64,000 nt of DNA, from assembly GCA_905478555.1 (NCBI GenBank), contig CAJQIZ010000017.1, positions 1-64,000 on the forward strand. The letters are read 5' to 3'. The notes under the pieces were generated by a model. That model ran no database searches and was not told where the DNA came from. It saw only the letters and a list, made by a program, of their open reading frames with translations. The DNA is from an uncultured Flavobacteriales bacterium (lineage in GTDB: Bacteria > Bacteroidota > Bacteroidia > Flavobacteriales > BACL11). Position numbers and translations under genes: made by a program. Below are positions 8,227 through 17,935 of the stretch, in pieces. Each line of letters starts with the position of its first letter. Position 1 is the stretch's first letter.

Positions 8227-10782
8227 ATGTATAAAAAAATAATCTTTACTGTTTTATTAATATCTCCAATGTTATTATTTGGACAAAAAACAGATGCCTC
8301 ATCAGGAGCAACATGGACTAAAACAGAAAAAAAGGGAACGATATCTGGAAGAATAGTTAATGCAAATAATAATCAAGATATTGAATATGCAAATGTCTCT
8401 ATTTTCAATGTATACAAGAATAAAATGGTCGAAGGAACTATTACTAATAAAAATGGAAAGTTCTCTTTCAAAGAAATATCCGTAGGTAAGTATAAACTAA
8501 GTATTAGTTTTATCGGATATCAAACTCAAGAAATTGAATTTACTACATCTATTTTGAGTCCGAATTATAAATTTAAGAAAATAACACTTATTCCATCTTC
8601 AAAACAAATTGCTGAAATTGAAATAAAAGAAACAAAAGCAATTTATGAAAACAAGATTGACAAGATAGTTTATAATCCAGGAAATGATATAAATCAGAGT
8701 TCAGATGATGCAACAGATGTATTAAGAAAAGCTCCTCTTCTATCTGTGGATTTAGATGGAAATGTTAGTTTAAGAGGAAGTAGTAATATTAAGTTTTTGG
8801 TTAATGGAAAAACCTCTACCTTTTTTGCCTCAGATGCAGCAACTGCTTTACAAATGATTCCGGCAGATCAAATAAAATCGGTAGAAGTAATTACGAGCCC
8901 AGGAGCTAAATATGATGGTGACGGAGATGCTGGAATAGTAAATATTATTACTAAAAAGAAAATTATTGATGGTTATAAAGGAACTCTTAGTGGTTCTTTT
9001 GGAAGTAGAATGAATAGACAATCCCTTAACTTAACAATAGGAAAAGGAAGCTTTGGAGTTGCTGTAAATGGAGGAGCACATTATAGCTGGCCAAGAATTG
9101 GAAAAACAGAATATAAAAGAGTAGATTGGAACTTAGATGACAGCAGTAATACCAGAAGTATTTTAGAGAGAAATGGAGAAACTTTTAGTCAATGGATAGG
9201 ATATAGAGCTGGAATGGATATGTTTTACGATATCAATGCATTTCAAAGTATTACTTCTAGTCTATCATTTGGGGGAAGAGATAAATTTAACAATGATTCT
9301 ACAGAAATTACATACACTGGATTTGATACATCTTATAATTATAAATCATTTCTTAATTCTACATCTGTTACTAATCAAGTAGAATTTACAACGGACTTCA
9401 CTAAAAAGTTTGCGAATAATGAAGATAGAGAGTTCTCTATAGCAATTCAAGTTAGTGGAGAGTTTGAAGATGATGACACTGATATCACAGAGAACAATAT
9501 AATAATTACCAATATAAGTGATGGTAGCGGATTGGAAAAAACTTTTCAGTTAGACTATTCCCATCCTTTTGGTAGTAATAAAAAGCAATTTTCTGGCAGC
9601 AGTAGTTCAGAAAAAATGCAACAGAAATCTGAAAGAAGAGGAATGTATGGAAAAAAAGGAAAAGGAGTATCTTCTAATGTAAGTTCCAATAAATTAGAAA
9701 TTGGAATAAAATATATAGACAGAGATAAAAACTTTATTTACTCAACTACTGGAGATACTATTAATGGGGGAGAGAGTTTTTCAATTCCAAAAGAGGATTT
9801 CAACTACAATCAGAAAGTTGTAAGTTCTTACCTATCCACTCAATTTAAACTACCTTATAATATGGGATTAGTATTAGGAGGGAGATACGAACTAACTAAA
9901 ATTAGTGGAGAGTGGCTTAATGATACAGAAGTGCCTTTTACTAATGATTATGGAAACTTTTTACCAAACATTGTTTTAAACAAAAAGATTTCAGAAACTA
10001 ACTCTATAAAACTATCTCTTAATAGAAGAATTAGTAGACCTAGTAGTTACTATATTAATCCTAATATAGGGAGAACAGATAATAAAAATATTATTATTGG
10101 TAATCCAAACTTAAAACCTTCTTTAAGTAATCAGTTAGAGTTTGGTTATACTAGCTTTAACAAAATGTATCAAGGAAGCTATTATGTTTATCTAAAACAA
10201 ACTACTGATGTCATAGAGTCTAACATTACTGTAGAGGAAGATGTTTCTACTACTAGATATCTTAATATAGGAGAAAATCAGAAATTAGGTTTCAACTATT
10301 ATGGTTCTATTATGGTTGGTGCTCTAAATTTAAGAGGTGGATTTAATATCTTTCAATATAAATCTGAAGATGTTAGAATTGGTTCTATAGAAGCAATTTT
10401 ATATAACTATAATTTTGGTGGTACACTTAACTTAGGTAACAGATTTAAACTAGAAACTTGGGGATGGTTCAGTTCACCTACACAGACTCTACAAGGAACT
10501 ACAGATAACTTCTCTATGATGAGTTTTGGAATAAAAAAAGACTTTAAAAATAAAAGAGGTTCTTTAGGACTAAGAGTAATTGAACCTTTTAATAAATATA
10601 AAAACTTCACTACCCAAATTGAAGGGGATGGTTTTACACAATATAGTAATAGACAACGCACATTCAGATCAATAGGTATAAGTTTTAGTTATACTTTTGG
10701 GAAACTGAATTTTAAATCAAAAAGAGCAAATTCTAAGATTAAAAATAACGACCAAAAAGAAGGTGGAAGTAACGAACAATAA
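8227..10782 (+). CDS. TonB-dependent receptor-like outer-membrane beta-barrel protein
   Basis: 851 residues. The signal peptide is MYKKIIFTVLLISPMLLFGQ. Residues ~38-125 form a carboxypeptidase-regulatory-like domain (SGRIVNANNNQDIEYANVSIF ... LSISFIGYQTQEI). Residues ~150-245 form a plug domain (DVLRKAPLLSVDLDGNVSLRG ... SVEVITSPGAKYDGDGDAGIVNIITKK). A large barrel follows, ending in aromatic strands (SIGISFSYTFGKL) before a short basic tail. This is the outer-membrane beta-barrel family common in Bacteroidota. No SusD partner is adjacent, so the substrate cannot be assigned and it may not be a saccharide importer. It is 7 bases downstream of the 6801 gene and ended by the terminator at 10786. 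Confidence 0.85.
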   Translation: MYKKIIFTVLLISPMLLFGQKTDASSGATWTKTEKKGTISGRIVNANNNQDIEYANVSIFNVYKNKMVEGTITNKNGKFSFKEISVGKYKLSISFIGYQTQEIEFTTSILSPNYKFKKITLIPSSKQIAEIEIKETKAIYENKIDKIVYNPGNDINQSSDDATDVLRKAPLLSVDLDGNVSLRGSSNIKFLVNGKTSTFFASDAATALQMIPADQIKSVEVITSPGAKYDGDGDAGIVNIITKKKIIDGYKGTLSGSFGSRMNRQSLNLTIGKGSFGVAVNGGAHYSWPRIGKTEYKRVDWNLDDSSNTRSILERNGETFSQWIGYRAGMDMFYDINAFQSITSSLSFGGRDKFNNDSTEITYTGFDTSYNYKSFLNSTSVTNQVEFTTDFTKKFANNEDREFSIAIQVSGEFEDDDTDITENNIIITNISDGSGLEKTFQLDYSHPFGSNKKQFSGSSSSEKMQQKSERRGMYGKKGKGVSSNVSSNKLEIGIKYIDRDKNFIYSTTGDTINGGESFSIPKEDFNYNQKVVSSYLSTQFKLPYNMGLVLGGRYELTKISGEWLNDTEVPFTNDYGNFLPNIVLNKKISETNSIKLSLNRRISRPSSYYINPNIGRTDNKNIIIGNPNLKPSLSNQLEFGYTSFNKMYQGSYYVYLKQTTDVIESNITVEEDVSTTRYLNIGENQKLGFNYYGSIMVGALNLRGGFNIFQYKSEDVRIGSIEAILYNYNFGGTLNLGNRFKLETWGWFSSPTQTLQGTTDNFSMMSFGIKKDFKNKRGSLGLRVIEPFNKYKNFTTQIEGDGFTQYSNRQRTFRSIGISFSYTFGKLNFKSKRANSKIKNNDQKEGGSNEQ

Positions 10783-10785
10783 AAT

Positions 10786-10806
10786 AAAAAGGAGATCCTC
10801 CTTTTT
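10786..10806. terminator. Bidirectional intrinsic terminator
   Basis: AAAAAGGAG, loop ATC, CTCCTTTTT: a perfect 9-bp stem with A and T ends, sitting between the convergent TonB-type gene and pheT. Confidence 0.9.
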
Positions 10807-10807
10807 A

Positions 10808-13234
10808 TTACTTACTTCTCACCTCTGCACCTACTATAGTTTCGTAAGAACTGATTAATTTATTCATCACCTTATCAATATACTTATCGGTTAAAGTTTT
10901 TGTATTATCTTCTAATATAAAACTTAATGCGTAGGATTTTTTCCCTTCCGGAATTTTATCTCCTACATATACATCAAACAAATTAACCGATTTTAAAATC
11001 TTAGTTTCTGTTTGTATTGCTATTGCATTTAATTCTTTAAAAGTAACTACCTTATCTATTAATAAAGATAAATCTCTTTTTACAGATGGAAATTTTGATA
11101 CTTCCGAATATTTAATTTTAGTATTTAAAACTAAATTCAGAATTAAATCCCAGTTAAAATCTGCATAATACAGTTCTTGTTTTATACCAAAACTTTTTGT
11201 AATCTTTTTATCTAATTTTCCGAAACAAACCAATCTGTTTTTCTTGTATTTATACATTAATCCTTCAGAAAAACCATAACTAGATAACTCCTCCGACTTT
11301 ATTTTAGTAATACCCAAACGGAATAATATATGTTCTACTTTTTCTTTCATCACAAAAAAGTTTGTTTTATCCTTAGTTGTATTCCAATTTTCTGTATTTA
11401 CTTTTCCTGAAAGTAGCAACATTAAGTGTTCTTTCTCTTGACTCTCTCCCTCAACTTTATGGTATGTTTTCCCAAATTCGTATAGTTTTAAATCATGATT
11501 TTTTCTATTAATATTATAAGAAACATTTTCTAATCCAGAAAACAATAAGGACTGACGCATTACATTCAAGTCCAAACTTAAAGGATTTAAAATATTTATA
11601 TTCTCCTCCTCATTTAATTCGGATATTAAATGAATATAACTTTCTTTAGTAAGGGAATTATTCATTATTTCCGAAAAACCATTACTACTTAATAAATCAG
11701 ATATAATATTTCTTATTTTCTCCGGATTTACCTCATAAGAATGAGATATAGAAGTATTTAATTTAGAAGGGATTTTAACGGTATTAAATCCGTAAATTCT
11801 CAGTACTTCTTCAATTACATCAACCTCTCTTTGTACGTCTGCCCTAAATGGAGGAACTTTTAAAGAAATTCCAGTTTGGGTTTCCGAAACTATTTCAATT
11901 TCCAAATCTGTAAGAATAGATTTTACCGCTTCTCTTTCTATCTTCTCCCCTATCAAACTATCTAGTTTTTTGTAAGTAAGTTCTACCTCAAAATGTCGTA
12001 ACTCATTAGGATAAATATCTATAATTTCAGAAGATATTTCTCCTCCTGCAATTTCTTGTATTAGTAATGCTGCTCTTTTTAAGGCGTACAAAGTCATGTT
12101 GGGGTCGCAACCTCTTTCAAATCGGAAAGAAGAGTCGGTACTTAAGTGATGTCGTTTTGCAGTTTTACGGACAGAAACTGGATTAAAATAAGCACTCTCT
12201 AAAAAGATAGAATTGGTAGAGTCTGAAACTCCAGTATCTAGTCCTCCAAAAACTCCTGCCAAACACATTCCTTCCTTTTCGTTGCAAATCATCAAGTCCT
12301 CTGCAGAAAGATCTCTTTCTACCTCATCTAAGGTACTAAATTTTGTTTTTTCGCTTAAAGTTTTTACTACTATTTTTTTTCCTGTTATCTTTTTGGCATC
12401 AAAAGCATGTAGGGGCTGTCCTGTTTCATGTAGTACAAAATTTGTAACATCTACAATATTATTTTTTGACTCTATTCCAATAGATTTTAATCTGTTTTTA
12501 AGCCATTCCGGAGATGGTTCTATTTTAATTTCGCTAATAGAAACTCCTGAATACCTAGGGCAAAGTTCAGAGTTTTCTACTTCTACCGAAATAGATAAAT
12601 TATTATTGTCTGTTTTAAAGTGTTTTAAGTTAGGCAAACACATCTCTAATTCAGAACCATTATGATTCAATACGGTTTTCAAATCTCTTGCAACTCCAAA
12701 ATGTCCCATTGCATCCGATCGGTTGGGTGTCAATCCTATTTCAAAAACAGTATCATTTTCTATCTTAAAATAATCGGATGCTAATGTTCCTACTTCTACT
12801 TCATTCGGAAGAACCATAATTCCATCATGAGAGGCTCCCAATCCTAGTTCATCTTCTGCACAAATCATTCCCATAGAAACTTCCCCTCTTATCTTTCCTT
12901 TTTTTATCTTAAACGAATCTTCACCATCATATAAAATTGTACCAATAGTTGCTACCAATACTTTTTGTCCGCTTGCTACATTTGGTGCACCACAAACAAT
13001 ATACAATACCGATTCTCCAATATTTACGGTGCATATTTTTAATCTGTCTGCATTGGGGTGCTTCTCACAACTTAATACCTCTCCTATTACAATTCCTTTC
13101 AGTCCTCCTTTTATACTTTCTATTTCCTCTATCCCTTCTACTTCCAATCCGGTATCTGTTAATAGTTCAGAAATTTGTTGTACTTCCAAATCCAGCTTTA
13201 TATATTGTTGCAACCAATTAAGTGATATTTTCAT
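10808..13234 (-). CDS. pheT: Phenylalanine-tRNA ligase beta subunit
   Basis: 808 residues, full length for bacterial PheT. It is the beta chain of the alpha2-beta2 enzyme that charges tRNA-Phe, in the cytoplasm. The N-terminus (MKISLNWLQQYI) and the EMAP-type tRNA-binding domain (~residues 40-150, GLKGIVIGEVLSCEKHPNADRL) are clear. The B3/B4 region contains the editing site. A B5 domain lies at ~400-475 and the C-terminal ~95 residues are an anticodon-binding FDX-ACB domain (FPSVKRDLSLLI). pheS is not in the window, so the two subunits are encoded apart, as is usual in this phylum. Divergent from rarA. Confidence 0.97.
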   Translation of the reverse strand: MKISLNWLQQYIKLDLEVQQISELLTDTGLEVEGIEEIESIKGGLKGIVIGEVLSCEKHPNADRLKICTVNIGESVLYIVCGAPNVASGQKVLVATIGTILYDGEDSFKIKKGKIRGEVSMGMICAEDELGLGASHDGIMVLPNEVEVGTLASDYFKIENDTVFEIGLTPNRSDAMGHFGVARDLKTVLNHNGSELEMCLPNLKHFKTDNNNLSISVEVENSELCPRYSGVSISEIKIEPSPEWLKNRLKSIGIESKNNIVDVTNFVLHETGQPLHAFDAKKITGKKIVVKTLSEKTKFSTLDEVERDLSAEDLMICNEKEGMCLAGVFGGLDTGVSDSTNSIFLESAYFNPVSVRKTAKRHHLSTDSSFRFERGCDPNMTLYALKRAALLIQEIAGGEISSEIIDIYPNELRHFEVELTYKKLDSLIGEKIEREAVKSILTDLEIEIVSETQTGISLKVPPFRADVQREVDVIEEVLRIYGFNTVKIPSKLNTSISHSYEVNPEKIRNIISDLLSSNGFSEIMNNSLTKESYIHLISELNEEENINILNPLSLDLNVMRQSLLFSGLENVSYNINRKNHDLKLYEFGKTYHKVEGESQEKEHLMLLLSGKVNTENWNTTKDKTNFFVMKEKVEHILFRLGITKIKSEELSSYGFSEGLMYKYKKNRLVCFGKLDKKITKSFGIKQELYYADFNWDLILNLVLNTKIKYSEVSKFPSVKRDLSLLIDKVVTFKELNAIAIQTETKILKSVNLFDVYVGDKIPEGKKSYALSFILEDNTKTLTDKYIDKVMNKLISSYETIVGAEVRSK

Positions 13235-13341
13235 CTTCTTGTTTTAATAACTGCTAAAATATAAATTGTTATCGAAATAAATACATTTCATAATTTTAAT
13301 AATAAGGGGAGTGATTTATCATTATTTTGTACTTTTAGCAA

Positions 13342-14613
13342 ATGCAAAACATCCCTTTAGCAGAGCGGCTACGCCCCACAAAAATATCGGAAGTAATAGG
13401 ACAAAAACATCTTATTGGAGAAAATGCAACCCTTACAAAGCAGTTAAACCAAAAGTTAATTCCGTCTATTATTTTTTGGGGACCACCAGGAGTGGGTAAA
13501 ACAACCATAGCCAACCTAATTGCTAAGGAATTAGACAGGCCCTTTTACACTTTATCCGCAATAAATTCTGGAGTAAAAGATGTACGAGAAGTAATACAAA
13601 AAGCATCTTCTTTAGGTCTGTTCGGAAAAGATATCCCCATCCTATTTATTGATGAGATACACCGATTTAGCAAATCTCAACAAGATTCTTTATTGGGTGC
13701 AGTAGAAAAAGGAGTAATCACCCTTATAGGAGCAACTACCGAAAACCCTTCTTTTGAAGTAATATCGGCCCTCCTCTCCCGCTCTCAAGTTTATGTGTTG
13801 GAACACTTAAAAAAGGAAGAACTTCTGGAAATGTTAGATAGAGCAATAAAGGAAGATATTCACCTAAAGGAAAAAAATATAACATTAACACAAACGGATG
13901 CATTATTACAAATTTCAGGAGGAGATGCCCGAAAACTGCTAAATATATTCGAACTAGTTATCGGATCGAAACAAGAAGACACCATTAGGATAACAGATGA
14001 AATAGTAATGGAAATATCTCAGCAAAAAATTGCCGCTTACGACAAAAATGGAGAACACCATTATGATATTATCTCTGCCCTCATAAAATCGATAAGAGGA
14101 AACGACCCAAACGGAGCCGTATATTGGCTGGCCCGAATGATAGAAGGTGGAGAAGATGTAAAGTTTATTGCCAGAAGATTACTTATTTCTGCTTCTGAAG
14201 ATATTGGTAACGCAAACCCTACCGCACTAGTTATTGCAAACAATTGTTTTCAATCTGTTTCTGTAATTGGTTTCCCCGAAAGTAGAATAATATTATCGCA
14301 AACCACAATTTATTTGGCTTGTAGCCCAAAAAGTAACGCTTCCTATATGGCCATAAACAAAGCACAAGAAAGCGTAAAACAAACAGGAAACTTATCTGTT
14401 CCTCTACATTTACGAAACGCACCCAGCAAACTGATGAAAGAATTAGGATATGGAAAAAACTATATCTATTCGCACAACAAACCAAATTCCGAACAAGAAT
14501 TTTTACCGGAACAAATAAAAGGAAGTGCTTTTTACAATCCTGGTAAAAATGCAAAAGAAAACTCCTTCCGAGAAAAACTGAAAACACTCTGGAAAGGGAA
14601 ATATAAATATTAA
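13342..14613 (+). CDS. rarA: Replication-associated recombination protein A (AAA+ ATPase)
   Basis: 423 residues. RarA/MgsA is the bacterial relative of Mgs1/WRNIP1 and acts at stalled replication forks; it is a clamp-loader-like AAA+ protein. Walker A is GPPGVGKT at 47-54, Walker B is ILFIDEIHRF near residue 97, and sensor-type sequence GATTENPSFEV follows. The C-terminal region (DISALIKSIRGNDPNGAVYWLARM, ARRLLISASEDIG) is the RarA tetramerisation domain. It starts at the ATG at 13342, preceded by a near-match to the -7 box (TACTTTTA). The lipoprotein gene follows 14 bases downstream with its own -7 box. Confidence 0.95.
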   Translation: MQNIPLAERLRPTKISEVIGQKHLIGENATLTKQLNQKLIPSIIFWGPPGVGKTTIANLIAKELDRPFYTLSAINSGVKDVREVIQKASSLGLFGKDIPILFIDEIHRFSKSQQDSLLGAVEKGVITLIGATTENPSFEVISALLSRSQVYVLEHLKKEELLEMLDRAIKEDIHLKEKNITLTQTDALLQISGGDARKLLNIFELVIGSKQEDTIRITDEIVMEISQQKIAAYDKNGEHHYDIISALIKSIRGNDPNGAVYWLARMIEGGEDVKFIARRLLISASEDIGNANPTALVIANNCFQSVSVIGFPESRIILSQTTIYLACSPKSNASYMAINKAQESVKQTGNLSVPLHLRNAPSKLMKELGYGKNYIYSHNKPNSEQEFLPEQIKGSAFYNPGKNAKENSFREKLKTLWKGKYKY

Positions 14614-14614
14614 C

Positions 14615-14622
14615 TACATTTG
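14615..14622 (+). promoter_or_regulatory. Bacteroidota -7 box candidate
   Basis: TACATTTG matches TAnnTTTG, 5 bases before the ATG at 14628. Transcripts from here would be nearly leaderless, a common arrangement in flavobacteria. It lies just past the rarA stop codon. Confidence 0.5.
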
Positions 14623-14627
14623 CTTTT

Positions 14628-16682
14628 ATGAAAAACCTACTTTACTTCAGTTTATGTACTATTCTATTCTTTTCGTGCAAACACGATTTGGAACAACCAA
14701 CTTGGGAAGTAGATATGATTGCTCCAATTGCACGTTCTGAAATGAGTATATCAGACTTAATAAACCAAAACGAAACTAACCTAAACACACAAATAGGAAC
14801 CGATAGCTTGGTATCCTTAGTATATAGTGCTGATTTATTAGAAACCAATTACGACAACCTACTGAATATTGAATCTACTTCAAACGAAAAAATGTTCCGG
14901 ATTGATTCCGTTAGATTTGATGATGTAGTAATAGAACATAATATTACTATTGGTAGTGTAATAGCCGAATTAGGACCACTAGGACCCGTACTATACCCAG
15001 ACGGACAAGATAGAGATATACCCGAAATGTTAGGAGTAGTACAAAACGATACTATAGATATTGATGCCAGTGAATATTTTGAAACAATGACCTTGTATAA
15101 TGGTATGATGAATTTAGAAATTACCAATGGATTCCCTACCAATATATCCAATATGGATTTTGTATTGTATAACTCTATTAACCTTAATTTAATAGCAACT
15201 TTCAACATCCCCTTAATTGAAAGCGGAGCTACTTACACCGAAAGTGTATCAGTAGCAGGAGAAACTTTAGATCAGATAATGCTGGGTATAATAAACAATA
15301 TGGATATAGAAGCCAGTGGAGGAATGGTACCAATAAATTACACAGACGCTATTAGCACCACAGTATCTATTACCAACATACAAATAATGGAAGCTACTGC
15401 TTATTTCCCTAATCAACTTTTACATGAAGAAATTGTAGAACAATCTTTCGATTTAGGAAACACAAAACTAACAGAAATAGGAATAAAAGAAGGTTACATT
15501 TCTATTATTGCAACAAGCAGCCTTCCAGATACCATAAGTATTTTGTATCTAATCCCTTCTCTAACTAAAGATGGAATTCCTTTTGAAGAATTAGTAAAAA
15601 TACCACCCAACATAAACACTACACCAACTTCCTTATATTTTAATTGTGACGATTACATTATGGACCTTAGAGGAAAAGAAGGAAGAACAGGAGGAGATAC
15701 CATAAATACAATCTACTCAGAAATGTATATTTATTTAGATTCTACAGGAGAGTTAGAGACCATAAACCGAGTTGATAGCTTTAATTTGTATAATGAGTTT
15801 AATATAACTCCCGAATATGCAAAAGGCTACATAGGTCAAGACACTTTAGTACTAAGCCCTGAAGTAAAAAACACTACTATTTTTGATAATATTACAAACG
15901 GAACTATAGATTTAAAACAGGCAAACTTAAACCTTAGTATAAAAAACTATGTAGGTGCTGATGCTAGTATTACCTTTAACCAGTTTAGTGCAGACAACAC
16001 AAACGACAACCAAACACCTACTTCTGTAACTACCGACCAAAACGGTAATAATATTATTGGTAATCCTTATTTTATAAACAGAGCAACTATAAATAATAAT
16101 GAACTAATAACTCCTACTATTACTAGTATTAATCTGGAGACTTCCGAAATGTTAGAGATTTTACCTAACCAAACTACAGTAGCAGCTACTTTTATGCTCA
16201 ACCCAAATGGAAAACAAGTTATAGAAGATTTTATATATATTGACTATCCTATTTCTGCAACATTAGATGCTAGTATTCCTCTTTCTTTTATTGCAAATAA
16301 TTTAACAATATCTAAAACTATAGAAACCGATTTAAGTTCTGACACAGAACTAGAGATAGAAGAACTATATATTAGTTTATCAAACGGATTACCATTGTCG
16401 GGCAAGGTAGATGTTATTCTTTTAGATGAGTACCAAAACATTATAGATACTTTAATAAAAAACACAGATATACTATCTGCAAATACAGATATAGAAAATA
16501 GAGTGATATCGGAAAGTAATAACCTTATTACCATAACAAATACCAATTTTGATAATGTGAGAAACATGAGGATTATTGCATCTTTTACCACTTCTTCTGT
16601 TACAGAACATATAGATATTTATAGTTATTATTCAATGAAAGTAAATCTTTCTGCTAGGTTTAAAAAAATAATTGGAGAATAA
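14628..16682 (+). CDS. Large predicted lipoprotein of unknown function
   Basis: 684 residues. The signal peptide ends in a lipobox (TILFFSC) with Cys17 as the lipidated residue, so this is a lipoprotein, probably on the outer membrane. The mature part is acidic and threonine/isoleucine/asparagine rich, with many short beta-strand-like segments and repeated phrases such as DTINTIYSEMYIYLDSTG. This suggests a string of beta-sandwich domains. No catalytic motif was seen. The next gene, a candidate outer-membrane barrel, starts 1 base after its stop codon. A lipoprotein-barrel partnership is therefore plausible, but this is inference from spacing only. Confidence 0.8.
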   Translation: MKNLLYFSLCTILFFSCKHDLEQPTWEVDMIAPIARSEMSISDLINQNETNLNTQIGTDSLVSLVYSADLLETNYDNLLNIESTSNEKMFRIDSVRFDDVVIEHNITIGSVIAELGPLGPVLYPDGQDRDIPEMLGVVQNDTIDIDASEYFETMTLYNGMMNLEITNGFPTNISNMDFVLYNSINLNLIATFNIPLIESGATYTESVSVAGETLDQIMLGIINNMDIEASGGMVPINYTDAISTTVSITNIQIMEATAYFPNQLLHEEIVEQSFDLGNTKLTEIGIKEGYISIIATSSLPDTISILYLIPSLTKDGIPFEELVKIPPNINTTPTSLYFNCDDYIMDLRGKEGRTGGDTINTIYSEMYIYLDSTGELETINRVDSFNLYNEFNITPEYAKGYIGQDTLVLSPEVKNTTIFDNITNGTIDLKQANLNLSIKNYVGADASITFNQFSADNTNDNQTPTSVTTDQNGNNIIGNPYFINRATINNNELITPTITSINLETSEMLEILPNQTTVAATFMLNPNGKQVIEDFIYIDYPISATLDASIPLSFIANNLTISKTIETDLSSDTELEIEELYISLSNGLPLSGKVDVILLDEYQNIIDTLIKNTDILSANTDIENRVISESNNLITITNTNFDNVRNMRIIASFTTSSVTEHIDIYSYYSMKVNLSARFKKIIGE

Positions 16683-16683
16683 A

Positions 16684-17934
16684 ATGAAAAGAATAACCTT
16701 ATACATATTATTAAGCTTACCATTATTTACTTTTGGTCAGAACAGTACACCTGAATTTGGTCCTCATTATTTAAATGTAAATTCTTATATATCTATAGAA
16801 GCGGACGACCTAAATACTAACTTTTTAAACACCATGTTATACGGTGGTTTTATTACTGATGAAATGAAAAATAATTGGGTAAATTCGGGAGACAAAACTA
16901 ACCGAATAAATGCAGAATTGACAAATGGATTTGGATATCGTTATACTACCAAAAAATACAGTAACTACTACTTTCAGTTTTCTGATGTAAACCAAATTAA
17001 CTCCTCTTTTACAGATGATTTACTAAAACTTACTTTTCATGGAAACTATAATTATCAGGGAGATACTCTTGATTTTTCGAACACTGTGATAAGAGCAGAT
17101 AGATACCAGCAATATAAAGTCGGATACGGTTACACCAAATGGATACAAAATGATTATCTTAAAGTTAGCACTGCTCTCTCCTATTTAATTGGTAATCATC
17201 ATGCACAACTAAACATAAATAAAGGAAGCCTTTACACATCAGAAATGGGAACTTATTTAAATCTGAATTATGATATAAACGCTATGATGACCGACAGCTC
17301 TAATCTATCCCCCTTTTTAGGGAACGGAAAAGGTATGGCTGTTGATTTAGCTTTATCTTACACAAAAGATTACAATACATTTGAAATACGGATTAGAGAT
17401 ATAGGTTATATCAACTGGAATGAAAACTCAATTATTGCTAATACAGATAGTAGTTTTAATTTTACAGGAATAGAAGTAAACAACTTTAATAGTTTACCAG
17501 AGTTTAACGATTCTATATTAGATATTTCCTATAACCAAAACACTTCTTCTTTCCGTTCTTTTATCCCTGCCAGAATAACTTTAAGTTATAGTAAAACCTT
17601 ATATCATAAATATTTTAATAGTATTTCTATTTTTAGCCATAGTAGGTGGCAACCCTACCAAGTAAAAGGAGGACTGAATTGGGATTTATTCCACAGAGGA
17701 TTTAAAGAATCTGGATATACTACAAGTTTAGATGTAAGTTCGAATATTGATTTAAAATACATCAACTCTACTATCGGATTTAATATGGGAGGTTTTACAG
17801 ATGAAACTAAAATACTCCTTACTCTAAGCGATAAAAAAGGGATACTCACAATAGGAACTTATCATTTAAACGAATTATTTAAAAAAGATAAAACCTCCTT
17901 ATCTGCTTTTATTCAACTACAAACACGATTTTAA
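16684..17934 (+). CDS. Outer-membrane protein candidate (DUF5723-like)
   Basis: 416 residues from the ATG at 16684; an upstream in-frame TTG at 16672 would overlap the preceding gene and spoil the signal peptide. The N-terminus MKRITLYILLSLPLFTFGQ is a signal peptide ending just before NST. The body is rich in aromatic, alternating strands (YGYTKWIQNDYLKVSTALSY, SYSKTLYHKYFNSISIFSH) and ends in Phe (LQTRF), as barrel proteins do. The overall look recalls the DUF5723 family of Bacteroidota, with moderate confidence. It is tightly coupled to the lipoprotein upstream (1-base gap) and to kdsA downstream (1-base gap). Confidence 0.75.
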   Translation: MKRITLYILLSLPLFTFGQNSTPEFGPHYLNVNSYISIEADDLNTNFLNTMLYGGFITDEMKNNWVNSGDKTNRINAELTNGFGYRYTTKKYSNYYFQFSDVNQINSSFTDDLLKLTFHGNYNYQGDTLDFSNTVIRADRYQQYKVGYGYTKWIQNDYLKVSTALSYLIGNHHAQLNINKGSLYTSEMGTYLNLNYDINAMMTDSSNLSPFLGNGKGMAVDLALSYTKDYNTFEIRIRDIGYINWNENSIIANTDSSFNFTGIEVNNFNSLPEFNDSILDISYNQNTSSFRSFIPARITLSYSKTLYHKYFNSISIFSHSRWQPYQVKGGLNWDLFHRGFKESGYTTSLDVSSNIDLKYINSTIGFNMGGFTDETKILLTLSDKKGILTIGTYHLNELFKKDKTSLSAFIQLQTRF

Positions 17935-17935
17935 T

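Noticed and set aside
12213-12665. 150-codon plus-strand frame inside pheT
   Set aside because: It is antisense to the well-supported PheT coding sequence and has no recognisable protein features.
16672-16683. TTG start for the barrel candidate, overlapping the lipoprotein gene
   Set aside because: The ATG at 16684 gives a clean signal peptide and a 1-base gap.
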